Positions 6,681-14,002 of a stretch of DNA of 17,835 nucleotides are shown piece by piece. Origin of the DNA: Bacillota bacterium (GTDB lineage: Bacteria; Bacillota; Desulfitobacteriia; Desulfitobacteriales; Desulfitobacteriaceae); assembly GCA_023390635.1 (NCBI GenBank), contig JAEWCM010000037.1, positions 1-17,835 of the forward strand. Reading direction: 5' to 3'. Under the pieces are notes generated by a model. That model saw only the letters and a program-made list of their open reading frames with translations, ran no database searches and was not told the origin of the DNA. Every line of letters begins with the position of its first letter. Position 1 is the first letter of the stretch. The position numbers and the translations under genes are program-made.

Positions 6681-8085
6681 ATACCGTTTAAAAACCAAAC
6701 TCTCCCTCTCGTACCTGATCCTTGCTTTATTGCTGGTCACCTTGATCAGTACCCTTTCCAATATCATGCTCCAGAAACAATTCAGGCAATATGTGATCCA
6801 AAAGCAGGAGGAAAAAAACCTCTCTGTCGCCCAGCTTCTTGAGGAACGTTACGTGAACTGGGGACAGAAATGGGATCTGAGCGGGATTGAAAATTTAGGA
6901 GTCAGCCTGTTAGAGGAGGGCCTGATTCTCAAAGTTCAGGATGCGGCAGGAAATAGCATCTGGGATGCCACAGTCCACAACAATGGCATGTGCTCCGCCA
7001 TGCTCATGCATATGGCGGAAAATATGAAGCAATACAATCAGAGTTTCAGCGGCGGCTACGAGGAAAAGGATTATCCCTTAACCCAAAACGGTCGCACCAT
7101 TGGCACCGCACGCATAGGTTATTATGGGCCGTATTTTTACAGCGACGGCGACCTTGACTTTATCAGAACCCTGAACCGTCTCCTATGGGCGGCAGCAGCG
7201 GTGGCCATGCTGGCTGCCCTGGCTTTCGGTACTCTGATGTCCAGACAGCTTACTTACCCTATCAGCCGGGTCATCAACACAGCCCGTCAAATTGCCAAAG
7301 GAAACTTTTCCACCCGGGTGGTAGTGAAATCCAACACCCGGGAGATCGGCGAATTAACTTCAACTATCAATACGCTGGCTGAAAGCCTAGGCAATCAGGA
7401 AAAACTCCGAAAACGCCTGACCGCCGATGTGGCCCATGAACTCCGCACCCCGGTGGCAACCCTGCAGAGCCATCTGGAAGCGATGATTGACGGGATCTGG
7501 CAGGCAGACACAGAAAGACTCAAGAGCTGCCATGAGGAAGTACTCCGCATCGGTGCCCTTGTTGGGGATCTGGGAAAACTGGCTCACTATGAAAGCGAAA
7601 ATTTGGTGCTGAATAAATCAAAATTTGACTTCAGAGAATTGATTCAGCATCTTTTGACTAATTTTGAGTATGAATTTAAAATTAAAGGGATTTCTATCTG
7701 GCTTGCTGATCCCACTTCCCCGTTGGTACCACAATATGTTTACGCCGATAAGGATAAAATCAGTCAGGTCGTGGTCAACCTTTTATCCAACGCCCTTAAA
7801 TATACGGAAGCAGGAGGCCGGGTTACTCTGGAGATTGATTCTGCTCCCGGATGGACTACATTAAAGTGCAAGGATACGGGAATCGGCATTAAGGAAGAAG
7901 ACCTTCCCCACATCTTTGAGCGCTTTTACCGGGCAGACCAATCACGAACCAGGGCAACCGGCGGGGCAGGCATTGGTTTAGCCATTGCCAGGTCAATTAT
8001 CGAGGCCCATAACGGCACGATTTCCGCAGAAAGCATTCCTGGGAAAGGCACTTCGTTTACCATGCGCCTCCCCAACTCCATTTAA
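6664..8085 (+). CDS. Membrane sensor histidine kinase (HAMP, HisKA, HATPase_c)
   Basis: Senses a signal outside the membrane and phosphorylates the neighbouring response regulator. In the 473 residues, transmembrane helix 1 is at about 12-35 and helix 2 at about 173-193, enclosing an extracytoplasmic domain of roughly 135 residues. A HAMP linker (about 195-247) is followed by the phospho-acceptor His258 in DVAHELRTP, the N box NLLSNALKY (372-380), the G1 box DTGIGI (404-409) and the G2 box GAGIGLA (434-440). The sensor domain contains His105, Met109, Cys110, Met113, Met115, His116, Met117 and Met121, a set that could bind Cu(I). The start is GTG at 6664 or the adjacent GTG at 6667. Either way it overlaps the regulator gene by 14-17 bp with only a weak ribosome binding site, suggesting coupled translation. 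The copper signal is an inference from context. Confidence 0.93.
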   Translation: MVIIIKYRLKTKLSLSYLILALLLVTLISTLSNIMLQKQFRQYVIQKQEEKNLSVAQLLEERYVNWGQKWDLSGIENLGVSLLEEGLILKVQDAAGNSIWDATVHNNGMCSAMLMHMAENMKQYNQSFSGGYEEKDYPLTQNGRTIGTARIGYYGPYFYSDGDLDFIRTLNRLLWAAAAVAMLAALAFGTLMSRQLTYPISRVINTARQIAKGNFSTRVVVKSNTREIGELTSTINTLAESLGNQEKLRKRLTADVAHELRTPVATLQSHLEAMIDGIWQADTERLKSCHEEVLRIGALVGDLGKLAHYESENLVLNKSKFDFRELIQHLLTNFEYEFKIKGISIWLADPTSPLVPQYVYADKDKISQVVVNLLSNALKYTEAGGRVTLEIDSAPGWTTLKCKDTGIGIKEEDLPHIFERFYRADQSRTRATGGAGIGLAIARSIIEAHNGTISAESIPGKGTSFTMRLPNSI

Positions 8086-8138
8086 GGAGAGTGGCTGGGC
8101 TTTTCAGTTTAGAAGAATATTTTTAGGAGGTTCCCTGT

Positions 8139-8654
8139 ATGACTAATTTAAAAGACTATCGTGAAATTACCCCTGAACAATTGGAAAAGAGTCCTTTTCA
8201 GCTGATCGGACATGACTGGATGCTGATCAGCGCGGAAAAGGACGGAAAGGTTAACACTATGACCGCCTCCTGGGGCGGCCTGGGAGTAATGTGGGGCAAA
8301 AATGTTGCCTTCATCGTGATTCGCCCGGAGCGTTATACCAAAGAATTTGTTGATGGATCGGCAACCCTTTCCCTCAGCTTTTTACCCAAGGAATTTAAGA
8401 AGCAGCTTGGTTATCTGGGCTCTGTTTCAGGCAGAGATGAAGATAAAATTGCCAAATCCGGCCTGAGTGTTACTCATCTTGATGAAACTCCATTTTTCGA
8501 AGAAGCTGAACTGGCGATTTTCTGCCAAAAATTATTTGCTCAGGAATATGATCCTGCTTCCTTCCTTGACCTGGCCATTGATGGAAAATGGTATCCGGAA
8601 AAAGATTACCACACCCTTTACATCGGAGAAATCACTCATATCCTGACTAAATAA
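8139..8654 (+). CDS. Flavin reductase-like / flavoredoxin-type FMN-binding protein
   Basis: A 171-residue protein of the flavin reductase-like split beta-barrel family, which binds FMN and transfers electrons or reduces flavin. The family's FMN-binding stretch is visible as NTMTASWGG (39-47), followed by a phosphate-contact segment IRPERYTKEF (61-70) and LSLSFLP (77-83). There is no signal peptide or membrane segment, so it is cytoplasmic. The ATG at 8139 has a strong AGGAGG eight bases upstream. It starts 53 bp after the kinase gene with no terminator between, so it may be the last gene of the copper/two-component transcript. Its natural substrate cannot be told from the sequence, and a link to copper stress is only positional. 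Confidence 0.85.
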   Translation: MTNLKDYREITPEQLEKSPFQLIGHDWMLISAEKDGKVNTMTASWGGLGVMWGKNVAFIVIRPERYTKEFVDGSATLSLSFLPKEFKKQLGYLGSVSGRDEDKIAKSGLSVTHLDETPFFEEAELAIFCQKLFAQEYDPASFLDLAIDGKWYPEKDYHTLYIGEITHILTK

Positions 8655-8700
8655 AAGGTATTTGGGCTGAAAAGAATGGAAAAATAATTACGGGCAAGTT

Positions 8701-8766
8701 AAGCACTGAATGACCTCCGCTATCGCAAACTGGCGTTAATCGCTCATCTCCGGTCATTCAGTGCTT
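8701..8766. repeat. 66-bp palindrome with perfect 15-bp arms between convergent genes
   Basis: AAGCACTGAATGACC at 8701-8715 is exactly repeated in inverse at 8752-8766, around a 36-base centre. The element lies in the 141-bp gap between the flavin reductase gene (plus) and pcrA (minus), beside a separate terminator-like hairpin at 8781-8814. It is longer than a normal intrinsic terminator and has only a weak T tail (TTTGTCTTTCT). On the minus strand its centre contains GAGCGATT, which is also found in the centre of the palindrome at 5913-5954. It may be a small non-coding dispersed repeat or a bidirectional terminator. Confidence 0.6.
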
Positions 8767-8780
8767 TGTCTTTCTGCACA

Positions 8781-8814
8781 AAATTTAAGCCAGATTTACA
8801 TCCGGCTTAAATTT
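8781..8814. terminator. Bidirectional terminator-like hairpin at the pcrA stop codon
   Basis: AAATTTAAGCC (8781-8791) and GGCTTAAATTT (8804-8814) form a perfect 11-bp stem with a 12-base loop. The pcrA stop codon (8796-8798, minus strand) lies in the loop. The A/T-rich outer stem supplies a short U-rich end on both strands, so it could end pcrA transcription and, from the other side, that of the copper block. Confidence 0.6.
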
Positions 8815-11120
8815 GCATATTCGGCAATCAAATGTTTGAGCTCTCCATTAAAGGCTACAGAGATCGTAGCTTCATTTCCTGTTCCTTCAACCTTCACTAC
8901 AATACCCCGGCCAAATTTCGGATGCTCCACCTTTTCTCCCACCCGGAAGGGATTGTCGGTTTTGGTGACCACAGGAGAACCGGTCTTCTTCCATGAACCA
9001 AGGGGCGCTGCCGGCTGAGCCGGCTTTTTACTGCTCCACTCGGAGCGGCGGTTGCTCACCGGTTTTCCGCCGATTGCTCCCCCCATCCCCTTTAGCGGAG
9101 GATCGATAGGATCTCTCTCTGTCATCAACTCTGAAGGAATCTCTTCCAGAAAGCGCGATTGGTAATTATGCTGCGTCCGGCCATAAAGCATACGGGAGTT
9201 GGCATAGGTGAGATAGAGTTTTTCTCTGGCCCGGGTGATGGCCACATAGCAAAGGCGCCGCTCCTCTTCCAGCATAGGCGGCTCAAGCAAAGAACGGCTG
9301 CTGGGAAAGATCCCTTCCTCCAGACCCACCACAAAGACCACGGGAAATTCCAGTCCCTTGGCACTGTGCATGGTCATCAGCACCACGGCATCTTCACCTT
9401 GGTTTAATTGGTCGATATCCGCCACCAAAGCCACCTGCTCCAAAAATCCGCCTAAACCTTCTCTGATCTCTTCCTGCTCTTCTTCCCCCTCTTCACCAGC
9501 CTCGCCGGCCCCATCTTCTTCAGCCTGCGCCCTGGCTTCCTGTTCCTTTTCCATCCGGTCATCATATTCTGCTGTCACTGATAAGAATTCCTGCAGGTTT
9601 TCCAGGCGGGCTTCACTTTCCGGGCTGTGGTCGGCTCTCAGCATCTCCCAATACCCGGTCCGGGATAATACCTCTTCTACCAATGCCGTGACAGAACTTT
9701 CTTCTTCGGCGAAAGTACGCAGGCCAGCCATTATTTTGGCAAAACCGAGCAAAGATTTCTGAGCCTTCGTTGATAGGTCGGGGATATACTCGGCCTCCAG
9801 CACTGCATCGAGTACAGCCATGCCCTGTTCTTCCGTATACTCCAGAATTTTAGCCAGACTACTATCTCCCAGCCCTCGTTTTGGCACATTTAAAATCCGG
9901 GAAAAGGCCACCGTATCGGCAGGATTGTAAAGTACCCGCAGATAAGCCAGAATGTCCTTGATTTCCATCCGCTCATAAAACTTAAGTCCGGAAAACACCC
10001 GGTAAGGAATTCCTTCTTTCATAAAGCGTTCTTCCATGGTCCGGGACTGGGCATTGGTCCGGTACAAAACCGCGAAATCATTGAACTTCCGCCCCTCTGC
10101 CGCCATCAAACGCTGAATCCGTTCTCCCACATAGCGGGCTTCGTCATGTTCCTGTTCCGCTACATAGAGGACAATCGGCTGTCCCTTGGCATTTTCCGTC
10201 CACAGGGCTTTTTCCTTCCGGCCCTGGTTATGCCTTACCACCTCGTTGGCTGCATCCAGGATGCATTGGGTGGAACGGTAATTCTGTTCCAATTTGAGCA
10301 CACAGGCTTCTGGATAATCCCGCTCAAAATCCAGGATATTCTGGACATCCGCTCCCCGCCATCCATATACCGACTGGTCGTCATCACCGACCACACACAG
10401 GTTGCGATACTGCTTGGCCAACAGATTGACAAGCAAGTACTGGGCATGGTTCGTATCCTGATATTCGTCCACCATAATATAGTGGAATTTCTCCTGGTAC
10501 TTACTTAAGATCTCAGGGTATTGATGAAAGATTTTTACCGTCAGCATGATGATGTCGTCAAAATCCAGCGCATTTCCAGTCTGCAGCTTCTTCTGGTAAA
10601 GCTCGTAGATGGGGACGCATTTACCCTGAAAATAATCTAAGGGCTGGCGGGCAAAATCTTCCGGACTCATCAGCTTATTCTTCGCATCGCTGATGGTCGC
10701 CAGCACCGCCCGGGGTGCAAACTTCTTCTCATCATAATCACATTCTTTAAGGCAGTTTTTCACTAAGGCCAATTGATCACTGCTGTCATAAACGACAAAG
10801 TTACGGCTATAGCCCGCTAAACAGTCAATTTCCCGACGCAGAATGCGCATGCAGGCAGAGTGAAACGTCGCTACCCACAGTCCTTCAGCCGTATTTCCGA
10901 TCAGCTGCTCCAGCCGCTCCCTCATTTCCCTGGCCGCCTTGTTGGTGAAGGTAATGGCTAAAATGTTCCATGGTCTCGCCCCTTCTTCGATCAAATGGGC
11001 AATCCGATATGTTAATACCCTTGTTTTTCCCGAACCGGCTCCGGCCAGAATAAGCAAAGGTCCATCCACATGTTCTACCGCTTCCCGCTGCACCGGGTTT
11101 AAATCGTCCAATGAATACAC
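8796..11120 (-). CDS. pcrA: ATP-dependent DNA helicase PcrA (UvrD/Rep family)
   Basis: A 3'-5' superfamily 1A helicase essential in Firmicutes for repair, plasmid rolling-circle replication and resolving transcription conflicts. The 774 residues show the Q motif (LNPVQREAV, 7-15), Walker A GAGSGKT (27-33), motif Ia TFTNKAA, Walker B VDEYQDTNHAQ (217-227), motif III GDDDQSVYGWRGAD (245-258), motif IV QNYRS, motif V TMHSAKGLEF (583-592) and motif VI VAITRAREKL (626-635). A C-terminal Tudor-like region VGEKVEHPKFGRGIV (727-741) is the part known to contact RNA polymerase. The length is a little above the usual 720-740 because of an acidic Glu/Ala/Gly stretch at about 524-553. The start is GTG at 11118-11120, with GGTGGGGAG a few bases upstream. 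In many Firmicutes pcrA sits next to ligA; here they are about 7.6 kb apart. Confidence 0.97.
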   Translation of the reverse strand: MYSLDDLNPVQREAVEHVDGPLLILAGAGSGKTRVLTYRIAHLIEEGARPWNILAITFTNKAAREMRERLEQLIGNTAEGLWVATFHSACMRILRREIDCLAGYSRNFVVYDSSDQLALVKNCLKECDYDEKKFAPRAVLATISDAKNKLMSPEDFARQPLDYFQGKCVPIYELYQKKLQTGNALDFDDIIMLTVKIFHQYPEILSKYQEKFHYIMVDEYQDTNHAQYLLVNLLAKQYRNLCVVGDDDQSVYGWRGADVQNILDFERDYPEACVLKLEQNYRSTQCILDAANEVVRHNQGRKEKALWTENAKGQPIVLYVAEQEHDEARYVGERIQRLMAAEGRKFNDFAVLYRTNAQSRTMEERFMKEGIPYRVFSGLKFYERMEIKDILAYLRVLYNPADTVAFSRILNVPKRGLGDSSLAKILEYTEEQGMAVLDAVLEAEYIPDLSTKAQKSLLGFAKIMAGLRTFAEEESSVTALVEEVLSRTGYWEMLRADHSPESEARLENLQEFLSVTAEYDDRMEKEQEARAQAEEDGAGEAGEEGEEEQEEIREGLGGFLEQVALVADIDQLNQGEDAVVLMTMHSAKGLEFPVVFVVGLEEGIFPSSRSLLEPPMLEEERRLCYVAITRAREKLYLTYANSRMLYGRTQHNYQSRFLEEIPSELMTERDPIDPPLKGMGGAIGGKPVSNRRSEWSSKKPAQPAAPLGSWKKTGSPVVTKTDNPFRVGEKVEHPKFGRGIVVKVEGTGNEATISVAFNGELKHLIAEYANLSRM

Positions 11121-11148
11121 TTATCTCCCCACCTCACTTCATCTTTTT

Positions 11149-11154
11149 ATTATA
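11149..11154 (-). promoter_or_regulatory. pcrA: Candidate -10 element for pcrA
   Basis: On the minus strand a perfect TATAAT lies at 11149-11154, about 28 bases before the pcrA GTG. The hexamer 17 bases upstream (ATGAGC) is a poor -35. A second TATAAT is at 11176-11181, also without a clear -35. One of the two is likely the pcrA promoter, but which one cannot be told. Confidence 0.35.
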
Positions 11155-11201
11155 ACATACCTGGAGAGCAAGCTCATTATAGAAAAGTCCGGTGGGCGCA
11201 G

Positions 11202-11251
11202 AAAGGGATGTGCCATGCTGAATTCCCCCAAGCAGCATCGCACATCCCTTT
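11202..11251. terminator. Long hairpin after the SDR gene (terminator or palindromic element)
   Basis: AAAGGGATGTGC (11202-11213) pairs exactly with GCACATCCCTTT (11240-11251). Inside, ATGCTG (11215-11220) pairs with CAGCAT (11233-11238), with one C-C mismatch between the two helices. The result is a 19-step stem with a 12-base loop. It lies 27 bases past the SDR stop codon and upstream of the pcrA promoter region, so it probably ends SDR transcription. The T tail on the minus strand is only three bases, unlike a classic intrinsic terminator. Confidence 0.55.
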
Positions 11252-11278
11252 AGCATACTTATCTGTTGCTGATTTTTA

Positions 11279-12148
11279 TTAGTTGTTAATCACCGTGCCT
11301 CCGTTGACATGCAGTATTTGTCCAGACACGTAAGTCGATTGCGAACAGGCCAGAAACAAATAGACCGGTGCCACTTCTACCGGTTGTCCGGCCCGTTGCA
11401 TCGGTGTGGTGCTGCCAAAGACCTTGACTTCTTCCGCCGTAAAGGATGCAGGAATAAGAGGCGTCCAGATTGGTCCGGGAGCTACCCCATTCACTCTAAT
11501 ACCTTGTTTGGATAGCGATTCTGACATGGACCGGGTAAAAGAAACCACCGCACCTTTGGAAGCGGAATAGTCAATTAAACGGTCATTGCCCTCATATGCA
11601 GTGATAGAAGTCGTATTAATGATCACCGCCCCTGATTCCAAATGGGGAAGAACAGCTTTGGTTAAGAAAAACTGCCCAAATACATTGGTTTTAAATGTTC
11701 TTTCCAATTGCTGGGCAGTAATGTCCAGCAAGGAGTTCTGAGGGTGCTGCTCCCCTGCATTGTTCACCAATATGTCAATCTTGTTGAATCTTTCAATAGT
11801 TTGCATGACTACCTGCTGGCAAAACTCTTCCGTTCCAATGTCCCCGGCAAAGATGAGACATTTCCGGCCCAATTGTTCGATCCTTTCTTTAGCGCTATTG
11901 GCATCATCATGCTCATCCAGATAGACAATGACGATGTCCGCCCCTTCTTTGGCATATAGAATAGCCACTGCCCGGCCAATACCACTGTCTCCTCCGGTAA
12001 TCAGCGCCACCTTTCCCGCCAGCTTGCCGTTTCCCTGGTAATTAGGATCCTCGAAAACCGGTTGGGGATTCATCTCCGTCTGCAATCCCGGTTGTTTATC
12101 CTGATGTTGGGGCGGGAAAGCAGGTTTAGGCATATTTGGCTGACTCAT
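11279..12148 (-). CDS. Short-chain dehydrogenase/reductase, YhdF/YghA-like
   Basis: An NAD(P)-dependent oxidoreductase of the classical SDR superfamily, acting in the cytoplasm on an unknown alcohol or carbonyl. With 289 residues it has the long Pro/Gln-rich N-terminal extension (1-40) typical of the YhdF/YghA/YhxC subgroup, often linked to general stress in Bacillus. The cofactor motif TGGDSGIG is at 51-58 and NNAG at 129-132. The catalytic Ser181, Tyr194 and Lys198 are in SITAYEG and YSASKG, and the late PGPIWTP loop is at 224-230. I chose the ATG at 12146-12148 because AAAGGAG lies just upstream. A longer reading starting at 12193 lacks such a site and would read through this ribosome binding site. 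It is divergent from the sigma factor gene, sharing a 149-bp spacer. A link to the stress sigma factor is possible, but no ECF-type site was seen facing it. Confidence 0.9.
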   Translation of the reverse strand: MSQPNMPKPAFPPQHQDKQPGLQTEMNPQPVFEDPNYQGNGKLAGKVALITGGDSGIGRAVAILYAKEGADIVIVYLDEHDDANSAKERIEQLGRKCLIFAGDIGTEEFCQQVVMQTIERFNKIDILVNNAGEQHPQNSLLDITAQQLERTFKTNVFGQFFLTKAVLPHLESGAVIINTTSITAYEGNDRLIDYSASKGAVVSFTRSMSESLSKQGIRVNGVAPGPIWTPLIPASFTAEEVKVFGSTTPMQRAGQPVEVAPVYLFLACSQSTYVSGQILHVNGGTVINN

Positions 12149-12248
12149 ACGCTCACTCCTTTGGCTCATTTCAAACGTTCTTAGGATGGCCATTTTTAAT
12201 GATTTAATGTAATGTCATTAACAGAGTGAAAATATTCTGCTTTTAGCG

Positions 12249-12276
12249 TGTAACTTTTTCCGATCTCATCCGTGAG
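12249..12276 (+). promoter_or_regulatory. ECF-type promoter for the sigma/anti-sigma operon (candidate autoregulation)
   Basis: TGTAAC at 12249-12254 and CGTGAG at 12271-12276 are separated by 16 bases. This fits the ECF pattern known for SigM/SigW/SigX promoters in Bacillus (an AAC-ending -35 and CGT or CGA -10 with 16-17 spacing). Transcription would begin near 12283, just ahead of the GGGGGGAG ribosome binding site at 12287-12294. ECF sigma factors commonly drive their own operons. Confidence 0.6.
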
Positions 12277-12297
12277 TAATGACGAAGGGGGGAGCAA

Positions 12298-12804
12298 ATG
12301 AAATCACCATCGATTGATGAGCTATACCGCTCATATGTCCCGGATATTTTCAGCTATTTGCTTTTCCTCTGTCATAACCATCATACAGCGGAAGATCTGT
12401 TGCAGGAGACTTTTTTCAGAGCCTATCTATATCTGGAAGACTACCATGATGAAAGGGCCAAAGCCTGGCTTTTCAAGGTAGCTTACCATGTATTCATCGA
12501 TCATTGGCGCAGAGAAAAAAGAATCGACATCCGGGAAGCAGATTTTTTTACCCATCTGGCAAACCCGGAGTCGCCGGAAATTTCCCTGATTCAGAAAGAA
12601 GATTACCGGGAATTGAAAGAAGCCCTTATCCATTTGCCTGATCTGCAAAAGCAAGCACTTTTGTTCTATGATTTTCACCATCTCACCTATCAGGAGAGCG
12701 CTGAAATTTTAGGAATCAGCCTCGCTCAATTCAAAATCAGTTTATTCCGGGCCAGACAAAAATTAAGGGAATACCGGGAAAGGAAGAGTAGCCTTGATGA
12801 ATAA
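12298..12804 (+). CDS. ECF-subfamily RNA polymerase sigma factor, SigM-like
   Basis: Directs RNA polymerase to stress promoters when released from its anti-sigma factor. The 168 residues consist of region 2 (about 6-75, with AEDLLQETFFRAYLYL at 31-46 and AWLFKVAYHVFIDHWRR at 56-72 for -10 recognition and core binding) and region 4 (about 105-160, with the helix-turn-helix LTYQESAEILGISLAQFKISLFRARQ). This is the usual ECF size with no extra domain. The ATG has GGGGGGAG four bases upstream. The following gene overlaps its end and encodes a YhdL-like membrane protein, so the best match in role is Bacillus SigM, which answers cell-wall and envelope stress. The actual signal here is not visible. 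It probably activates itself from the promoter at 12249-12276. Confidence 0.92.
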   Translation: MKSPSIDELYRSYVPDIFSYLLFLCHNHHTAEDLLQETFFRAYLYLEDYHDERAKAWLFKVAYHVFIDHWRREKRIDIREADFFTHLANPESPEISLIQKEDYRELKEALIHLPDLQKQALLFYDFHHLTYQESAEILGISLAQFKISLFRARQKLREYRERKSSLDE

Positions 12805-14002
12805 TTTTAAAGATACTTTACGTGCTTATGCTGCGGGAACCTTATCTGATGAAGAGAAAGCAGCCGTTGAAAAGGAGCTGGACCATCTGGAAGAATATCA
12901 GACCTATGTCGACGAAGTTCTGGGGGATTCTACTTCCGCCGGGAAATCGGAGGAAGGTACAAATCAAATACCCTTAACCCTTAGCGAGATTCCCGGGGCA
13001 GACAAAGAAAAAAAGCTCATTTTCCGGGGCAAATGGAAAGCCCGCATCTTCAATGCGATCACACTTCTATGTATTCTCCTGCTGCTGCTCGTGCTTAGCC
13101 TGACTCTGACCGGAGTTTACTACATGGCAGGAAACCCCGGCCGGTCGGATCTCTATACGGATACTGTCATCTCTACCATCGCCGTAACCAAGCCCAATGT
13201 CACCTTAAGACAGAATAGCACCGAAGTGAATCCTCTCAGTCTTTTTGTGAAAGGAAATTTAATAAAACAAGTGGGCAGTTCTCGAATCGTCATCGGGCAG
13301 TTCTCTCAATCCTTTTTCTTCAGTAAAGCAGGACAGCCTGTAATTAACTATTATACTGAACAGGAGGTCTCATCCCAGCCTTCTTTCCTCCTCCCCAATT
13401 CGTCGAGGGATAATTTTCCCAGTGACTGGACCCAGCTGGAAAAACTGCCGGAAGGCACGGTTTCAGAGGTCTACCTCTCCCTGGACCGTTATTATTCCAC
13501 CAATGAAGTGCTGAAAAAACTGGAAGGTAAAACAATGCTGCCCACCTGGTTTGCCGTGGACTGCGGACCTGACTCGGCGCCTGACTATTCAATGGGTACA
13601 ATTTCTATGCCCATCGGCTTCCCCTATTACCCCATCTGGCATCACAATGACTGGACTCAAACATCATATCAGGAAACCAAAGGGCCTTTACTGTCCAAGA
13701 CAGTATCAGCATCCTACTCCGCTCCCACTGTGGAGGATTACGGCAGCGGTGAACTGCGCAATAAAAACTTCATCCAGACCCTCCAGTTGATCCGTAATCA
13801 TAAGGGAATTGCCTCCAGTATTGACTACAACCTCAGCACCCATCTTGATCAGATCCTTCAATATGTGGATCAAAAGGGCGTGCGCCTCTATGGTGTTGTG
13901 GTCACCGGACCGACTAAGGAAATTCTCAAACTGGAGAAAGAAAGCTGGGTTTCGGCTGCCAAACTGGGGGAAACTCATTTATGGAACTGGCAGGACTTTT
14001 AA
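12797..14002 (+). CDS. Membrane anti-sigma factor, YhdL-like (Sigma_reg_N / Sigma_reg_C)
   Basis: Likely holds the ECF sigma factor inactive at the membrane. The 401 residues have a short cytoplasmic N-terminal helix pair (FKDTLRAYAAGTLSDEEKAA at 4-23, then EKELDHLEEYQTY) resembling the start of Bacillus YhdL. There is no zinc-finger HxxxCxxC. One transmembrane helix lies at about 86-110 (ITLLCILLLLLVLSLTLTG). The outer domain of roughly 290 residues is like the C-terminal sigma-regulator family and includes two Cys-poor beta-rich halves and aromatic stretches such as FPYYPIWHH. The start is ATG at 12797, overlapping the sigma stop by 8 bp; TTG at 12794 is an alternative. Coupled translation keeps the pair balanced. 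Bacillus has a second small partner, YhdK, after YhdL; none follows here. Confidence 0.85.
   Translation: MNNFKDTLRAYAAGTLSDEEKAAVEKELDHLEEYQTYVDEVLGDSTSAGKSEEGTNQIPLTLSEIPGADKEKKLIFRGKWKARIFNAITLLCILLLLLVLSLTLTGVYYMAGNPGRSDLYTDTVISTIAVTKPNVTLRQNSTEVNPLSLFVKGNLIKQVGSSRIVIGQFSQSFFFSKAGQPVINYYTEQEVSSQPSFLLPNSSRDNFPSDWTQLEKLPEGTVSEVYLSLDRYYSTNEVLKKLEGKTMLPTWFAVDCGPDSAPDYSMGTISMPIGFPYYPIWHHNDWTQTSYQETKGPLLSKTVSASYSAPTVEDYGSGELRNKNFIQTLQLIRNHKGIASSIDYNLSTHLDQILQYVDQKGVRLYGVVVTGPTKEILKLEKESWVSAAKLGETHLWNWQDF

Noticed and set aside
8701..8814. CRISPR-like repeat or toxin-antitoxin gene in the spacer before pcrA
   Set aside because: There are only two unrelated inverted repeats, with no repeated direct units and no open frame with a start signal.
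9358..9762. 134-residue Ser/Pro-rich open frame on the plus strand
   Set aside because: It is the antisense of the acidic Glu-rich stretch of pcrA, whose codons read as Ser and Pro on the other strand.
12149..12193. 15-residue N-terminal extension of the SDR protein
   Set aside because: The extension would be translated through the strong AAAGGAG site that serves the ATG at 12146-12148, and it has no comparable site of its own.
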